A DNA stretch of 64,000 nt from the NCBI RefSeq assembly GCF_006494775.1, contig NZ_CP041146.1, positions 3,162,001 to 3,226,000 of the forward strand, in the 5' to 3' direction. This document shows positions 61,256-64,000 of the stretch, piece after piece; position 1 is the stretch's first letter, and the number at the start of each line of letters is the position of its first letter. The notes under the pieces are model-generated. The model did not search any database and was not told the origin of the DNA. It saw only the letters and a program-made list of their open reading frames with translations. The position numbers were made by a program, and so were the translations under genes. This stretch comes from Nocardioides humi. GTDB taxonomy: Bacteria > Actinomycetota > Actinomycetes > Propionibacteriales > Nocardioidaceae.

Positions 61256-62295
61256 GGGCATGGGTCACCCACGGCTACGACGACCTCCGCCTGGAGGAGG
61301 TGCCCGATCCCGAGCCGCGGCCGGGATGGCCGGTGGTGCGGGTCGGTGTCGTGCAGCCGGCCATCACCGAGGTCCAGCTGCTCAAGGGTGAGCGCTCCTC
61401 GGGGTACGACGTGGTCGCGCAGCGACTCGCGGAGGGCCCGCAGCTGCTGTTCGGCCACGAGTTCTGCGGCGAGGTCGTGGCGGTCGCGCCGGGCGAGAGC
61501 CAGGTCGCGGTGGGAGATCGCGTGACCGCGCTGCACAGCCGCCACGGCACCATCGGGCGGCACTTCCCCGGCTGCTTCTCCGAGCTGGCCGCCGTGCCCG
61601 CGGACGCCCTCGTGCCGGTCCCGGACAGCGTCGACGACTGGGAGGCGACCGCGCTCCAGCCGCTGTCCAGCTGCGTCCGGATCGTCCAGGACCTCGGGAT
61701 CGGTCTCGGCGACGTCGTCCTGGTGCTCGGCCAGGGGGTGATGGGCCTCAACTGCGCGCAGGTGGCGAAGGCCGCGGGCGCCCGGCTGGTGATCGGCGTC
61801 GACCGGCGTCCCGACCTCCTGGAGGTCGCCCGCCGGCTCGGTGTGGACGAGACCATCGACGCGAGCACCGAGGACGTCCCGGCGCGGGTGCAGGAGCTCA
61901 CCGGCGGCAGCGGCGCGCCCGTCGTGATCGAGGCGGCCAGCGGCAGTCCGAAGGTCGGCCTGTCCGGTGGCGCCACCGTGAGCGAGGCCGTCGCGTGCGT
62001 GGCGTCCGGGGGCACCATCCTGAGCCTCGCCCACTACCACGAGCCGGTGAGCCTGGACTTCAACGTCTGCCGCCGCAAGCGCCTGCGCTACCAGTTCCCG
62101 CCGAGCGGCGGTGGCCCGCAGGACATGGCGCTCGCCGCATCGCTGGTGGGGTCGCGACGAGTCGACCTCTCCTCGATGATCACCCACCGCCTGGACGGCC
62201 TCGAGAACCTGCCGGAGGCGATCGCGATCACCTCGGACAAGGCGCGCTACGGCGCCCTCAACCCCGCCCAGGTGCGCGTCTCCGGATCCGACTGA
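61252..62295 (+). CDS. zinc-type alcohol dehydrogenase-like (MDR) protein lacking usual zinc cysteines
   Basis: The 347-residue medium-chain dehydrogenase has GHEFCGEV, and the cofactor motif VLGQGVMGLNCAQVAKAAG. The usual first catalytic-zinc Cys (GICGTD segment) is replaced by VVQPAITEVQL, and the structural-zinc Cys cluster is reduced to a single Cys in HFPGCFSE. The enzyme may therefore work without zinc or with altered ligands. The ATG overlaps the ATPase stop. It probably oxidises an alcohol or reduces an enone of the pathway. Confidence 0.87.
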   Translation: MRAWVTHGYDDLRLEEVPDPEPRPGWPVVRVGVVQPAITEVQLLKGERSSGYDVVAQRLAEGPQLLFGHEFCGEVVAVAPGESQVAVGDRVTALHSRHGTIGRHFPGCFSELAAVPADALVPVPDSVDDWEATALQPLSSCVRIVQDLGIGLGDVVLVLGQGVMGLNCAQVAKAAGARLVIGVDRRPDLLEVARRLGVDETIDASTEDVPARVQELTGGSGAPVVIEAASGSPKVGLSGGATVSEAVACVASGGTILSLAHYHEPVSLDFNVCRRKRLRYQFPPSGGGPQDMALAASLVGSRRVDLSSMITHRLDGLENLPEAIAITSDKARYGALNPAQVRVSGSD

Positions 62296-62333
62296 CGAGC
62301 GCGACGACCCGCGCACAGGAAGGAAGTAGCCAC

Positions 62334-62966
62334 GTGAAGCTCGAGAACAGCTTCGAGATCCCCGTCGCGATCGACGAGGCCTGGCCCATTCTGCTGGACA
62401 TCGAGCGCATCGCGGTCTGCCTGCCCGGCGCCGCCATCGACAGCTCGGAGAACGACGTCTACACCGGCCGCGTGAAGATCAAGGCCGGACCGGTCACGGT
62501 CAGCTACGCCGGTGAGATGCAGATGCAGGACGTCGACCGGGTGAACCACAGCGTGAGGCTCGCCGCCCAGGGCAAGGAGCAGCGCGGATCCGGGACCGTC
62601 AAGGCCGACATCGCGGCCCGGGTCCTCCCGGCCGGCGACAGCGCCGCACGCGTCGAGCTGGTCACCGACCTGGCGATCACCGGCAAGCCGGCACAGCTCG
62701 GACGGGGGCTGATCGCCGACGTCGGGTCGAAGATCATCGCCCAGTTCGCCGACAACCTCGCCCGCGAGATGAGTGGCCCGCCGCCGGTCGAGGAGACCGC
62801 CGCGGCGCCGGGCGCACCGCGGCCGGCGGCCGCACCGGCGGCGGCGCCGGTCGACGACAGCCTCGATCTGCTCGCCGTGCTCAAGCCGCACCTGCTCCGC
62901 GCCGGCGGCGGCCTGCTGGGCCTGCTCGTGCTCGTCGCTCTCCTCAAGCGACTGCTGCGCCGGTGA
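62334..62966 (+). CDS. CoxG-like SRPBCC protein with C-terminal membrane anchor
   Basis: This 210-residue protein has the CoxG/SRPBCC fold (FEIPVAIDEAWPILLDIERI, CLPGAAIDS, GRVKIKAGPVTVSYAGE, GSGTVKADIAARVLP), a Pro/Ala linker, and a final membrane helix (LLGLLVLVALLKRLLRR). In carboxydotrophs CoxG anchors CO dehydrogenase to the membrane. Here it probably serves the molybdenum hydroxylase of the 36-40 kb operon, which links the two operons functionally. AGGAAGG precedes the GTG at 62334. Confidence 0.9.
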   Translation: MKLENSFEIPVAIDEAWPILLDIERIAVCLPGAAIDSSENDVYTGRVKIKAGPVTVSYAGEMQMQDVDRVNHSVRLAAQGKEQRGSGTVKADIAARVLPAGDSAARVELVTDLAITGKPAQLGRGLIADVGSKIIAQFADNLAREMSGPPPVEETAAAPGAPRPAAAPAAAPVDDSLDLLAVLKPHLLRAGGGLLGLLVLVALLKRLLRR

Positions 62967-63442
62967 CCAAGATCCTCGTCGCCTCCACCCGGCTCGCGGT
63001 GCAGCGTCTGCTCGGTGGCGACGAGCTCGCCCGGCACCTCGATCACGCGATCGAGCTGATCACCACCGACCCAGACGGCCGAGCCCACGTCGCGATGCTC
63101 AGCGTCGGCGAGGCGCTGGTCCTCGGCCCGACGCAGTGGCGGCTCGGACTGCACGGATCGAGCTCGACCGCCGCGCGCCTGGCGGAGCCCGGCGCGGAGG
63201 CGCTGTGCACGGTGGTGGCCGACGGCGCCCTCCACGGTCACCGGCTCGTGGTGGGTCGCAGCTGGGAGTTCGCCGTCGCGGGGCAGCGCCTCCGCGGCAT
63301 CGCCGCGACCGTGCGCGAGGTCAGCATCGACGAGGCCGACTACGCCACGCTCACCGGCGGCCCCACCTTCGAGCTCACGGTCCCCACGGGGCCGGTTCTC
63401 CAGCGGTGGGCGGACACCCTGTCCGCCCTCCGCCTCGGCTGA
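62963..63442 (+). CDS. FMN-binding split-barrel-like protein
   Basis: The 159-residue protein resembles the pyridoxamine-phosphate-oxidase / split-barrel flavin group (ELITTDPDGRAHVAMLSVGEA, WRLGLHGSSSTAARL, EALCTVVADGALHGHRLVV). The family assignment is tentative. The GTG overlaps the CoxG-like stop. Its role may be flavin reduction or binding of a pathway intermediate. Confidence 0.65.
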   Translation: MTKILVASTRLAVQRLLGGDELARHLDHAIELITTDPDGRAHVAMLSVGEALVLGPTQWRLGLHGSSSTAARLAEPGAEALCTVVADGALHGHRLVVGRSWEFAVAGQRLRGIAATVREVSIDEADYATLTGGPTFELTVPTGPVLQRWADTLSALRLG

Positions 63443-63459
63443 TACAGGAAGGAAATGAC

Positions 63460-64000
63460 ATGAGGCTCAGGCACGACGTACTCGAGGGCTTCCTCGGCGA
63501 GCTCTATCAGGCGTACGGCGTATCGCGCGAGGAGGCAGAGATCGTCGCCCGGAGCCAGGTCGAGTCCAACCTCGTCGGCCACGACTCGCACGGCGTGATC
63601 AAGACCGCCGACTACCTCGCTCGCATCGAGAAGGGACATATCGTTCCCGGCGCGCCGTTCGAGGTCGAGACGGAGGGGCCGACCACCGCCGTGGTCAACG
63701 GCAACTGGGGATTCGGCTTCGTCGTCACGGACCGCGCGATGAGGATGGCCATCGAGAAGGCCAGGGCGACCGGTGTCGCGGGCGTGACGATCCGGCACCA
63801 GGGGCACGTGGGCCGCCTCGGCGCCTACACCGCGATGGCCGCCGAGGCCGGCCTGATCGCGGTGATGACCGCCGACTCGGGGCTCGGACCGAAGTCCGTC
63901 ACGCCGTTCGGCGGCCGGGAGCGGCGCCTCGGGACGAACCCGATCTCCATCGCCGTGCCGTCCGGGCAGTCCGGCGTCGTCTGCATCGACATGGCGACCG
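63460..64000 (+). CDS. Ldh-family (malate/L-lactate dehydrogenase type 2) oxidoreductase, N-terminal part (3' end outside window)
   Basis: The ATG at 63460 follows AGGAAGGAA and the frame stays open to the window end (180 residues). The sequence shows the family start (LRHDVLEGFLGELYQAYGVS), SNLVGHDSHGVIKTADYL with the catalytic His, NGNWGFGFVVTDRAM, VTIRHQGHVGRLGAYT, and GTNPISIAVPS. Such NAD(P)H enzymes reduce 2-oxo acids, diketogulonate or cyclic imines. It continues the operon that starts at operator D. Confidence 0.9.
   Translation, partial: MRLRHDVLEGFLGELYQAYGVSREEAEIVARSQVESNLVGHDSHGVIKTADYLARIEKGHIVPGAPFEVETEGPTTAVVNGNWGFGFVVTDRAMRMAIEKARATGVAGVTIRHQGHVGRLGAYTAMAAEAGLIAVMTADSGLGPKSVTPFGGRERRLGTNPISIAVPSGQSGVVCIDMAT

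Overview
The window is very GC-rich (roughly 70%), with short or overlapping ATGA/GTGA gene junctions, many GTG starts and strong GGAGG-type ribosome sites. It is chromosomal DNA of an actinobacterium. The order ppiA, rhomboid, crgA, DUF881, PASTA kinase, second kinase, pbpA, rodA, pstP, fhaB, fhaA is the origin-proximal cell-wall/division cluster known from Mycobacterium and Streptomyces. Together with the large catabolic blocks on both sides this suggests a Nocardioidaceae-like soil organism; the genus is an inference.

Left accessory block (1-13.7 kb). It holds acyl-CoA ligases, three SDR dehydrogenases, a LacI-type regulator, a ligase / DUF35 / thiolase-like operon on the minus strand, and a plus-strand operon of a cupin protein, a complete branched-chain-amino-acid-type ABC transporter (with a fused permease-ATPase), a SnoaL-like protein, a nitroreductase and an SDR. 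A perfect 30-bp palindrome sits between the two divergent operons.

Core block (13.7-31.3 kb). It holds a lipoprotein, an MBL hydrolase, a fatty-acid-hydroxylase-like protein with a FadR-type regulator, SURF1, DUF3817, ppiA, rhomboid, crgA, DUF881 and the pknB-fhaA operon, followed by tRNA-Leu(CAG) and a strong terminator. The PASTA kinase carries an unusual tail of calcium-binding (TSP3-like) repeats. A triple 25-bp repeat and DnaA-box-like sites lie between the rhomboid gene and crgA.

Boundary (31.3-32.5 kb). This stretch is poor in genes: a possible integrase N-terminal remnant directly behind the tRNA and one small membrane protein.

Right accessory block (32.5-64 kb). This is a coherent catabolic regulon: UbiX, an MFS transporter, a GntR regulator, an ACMSD-like amidohydrolase, a three-subunit molybdenum hydroxylase, an aldehyde dehydrogenase, UbiD with a 50-residue zinc-ribbon partner, two FAD dehydrogenases, a ThDP decarboxylase, an RraA-like aldolase, a two-component flavin monooxygenase, two isochorismatase-type amidases, an alpha/beta hydrolase, three paralogous substrate-binding proteins for a single ABC transporter, a CoxG-like protein and further dehydrogenases. 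Four near-identical 24-bp palindromes (half-site TGACATGTAATG) lie in front of the GntR gene, in two divergent promoter regions and in front of the third binding-protein gene, so the regulator and its regulon are both visible. The enzyme set suggests uptake, hydroxylation, decarboxylation and ring opening of an aromatic, probably N-heteroaromatic, carboxylic acid; the substrate is an inference.

Quality note. Twelve homologous reading frames or gene products are broken by what looks in every case like a single lost base, mostly in G or C runs (thirteen sites with the two in the permease and two in the MFS gene). One is in the core gene rodA, and one is directly exposed by a paralogue in the same window. 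I therefore treat them as probable sequence errors and annotate the genes as whole CDS with a noted frameshift.
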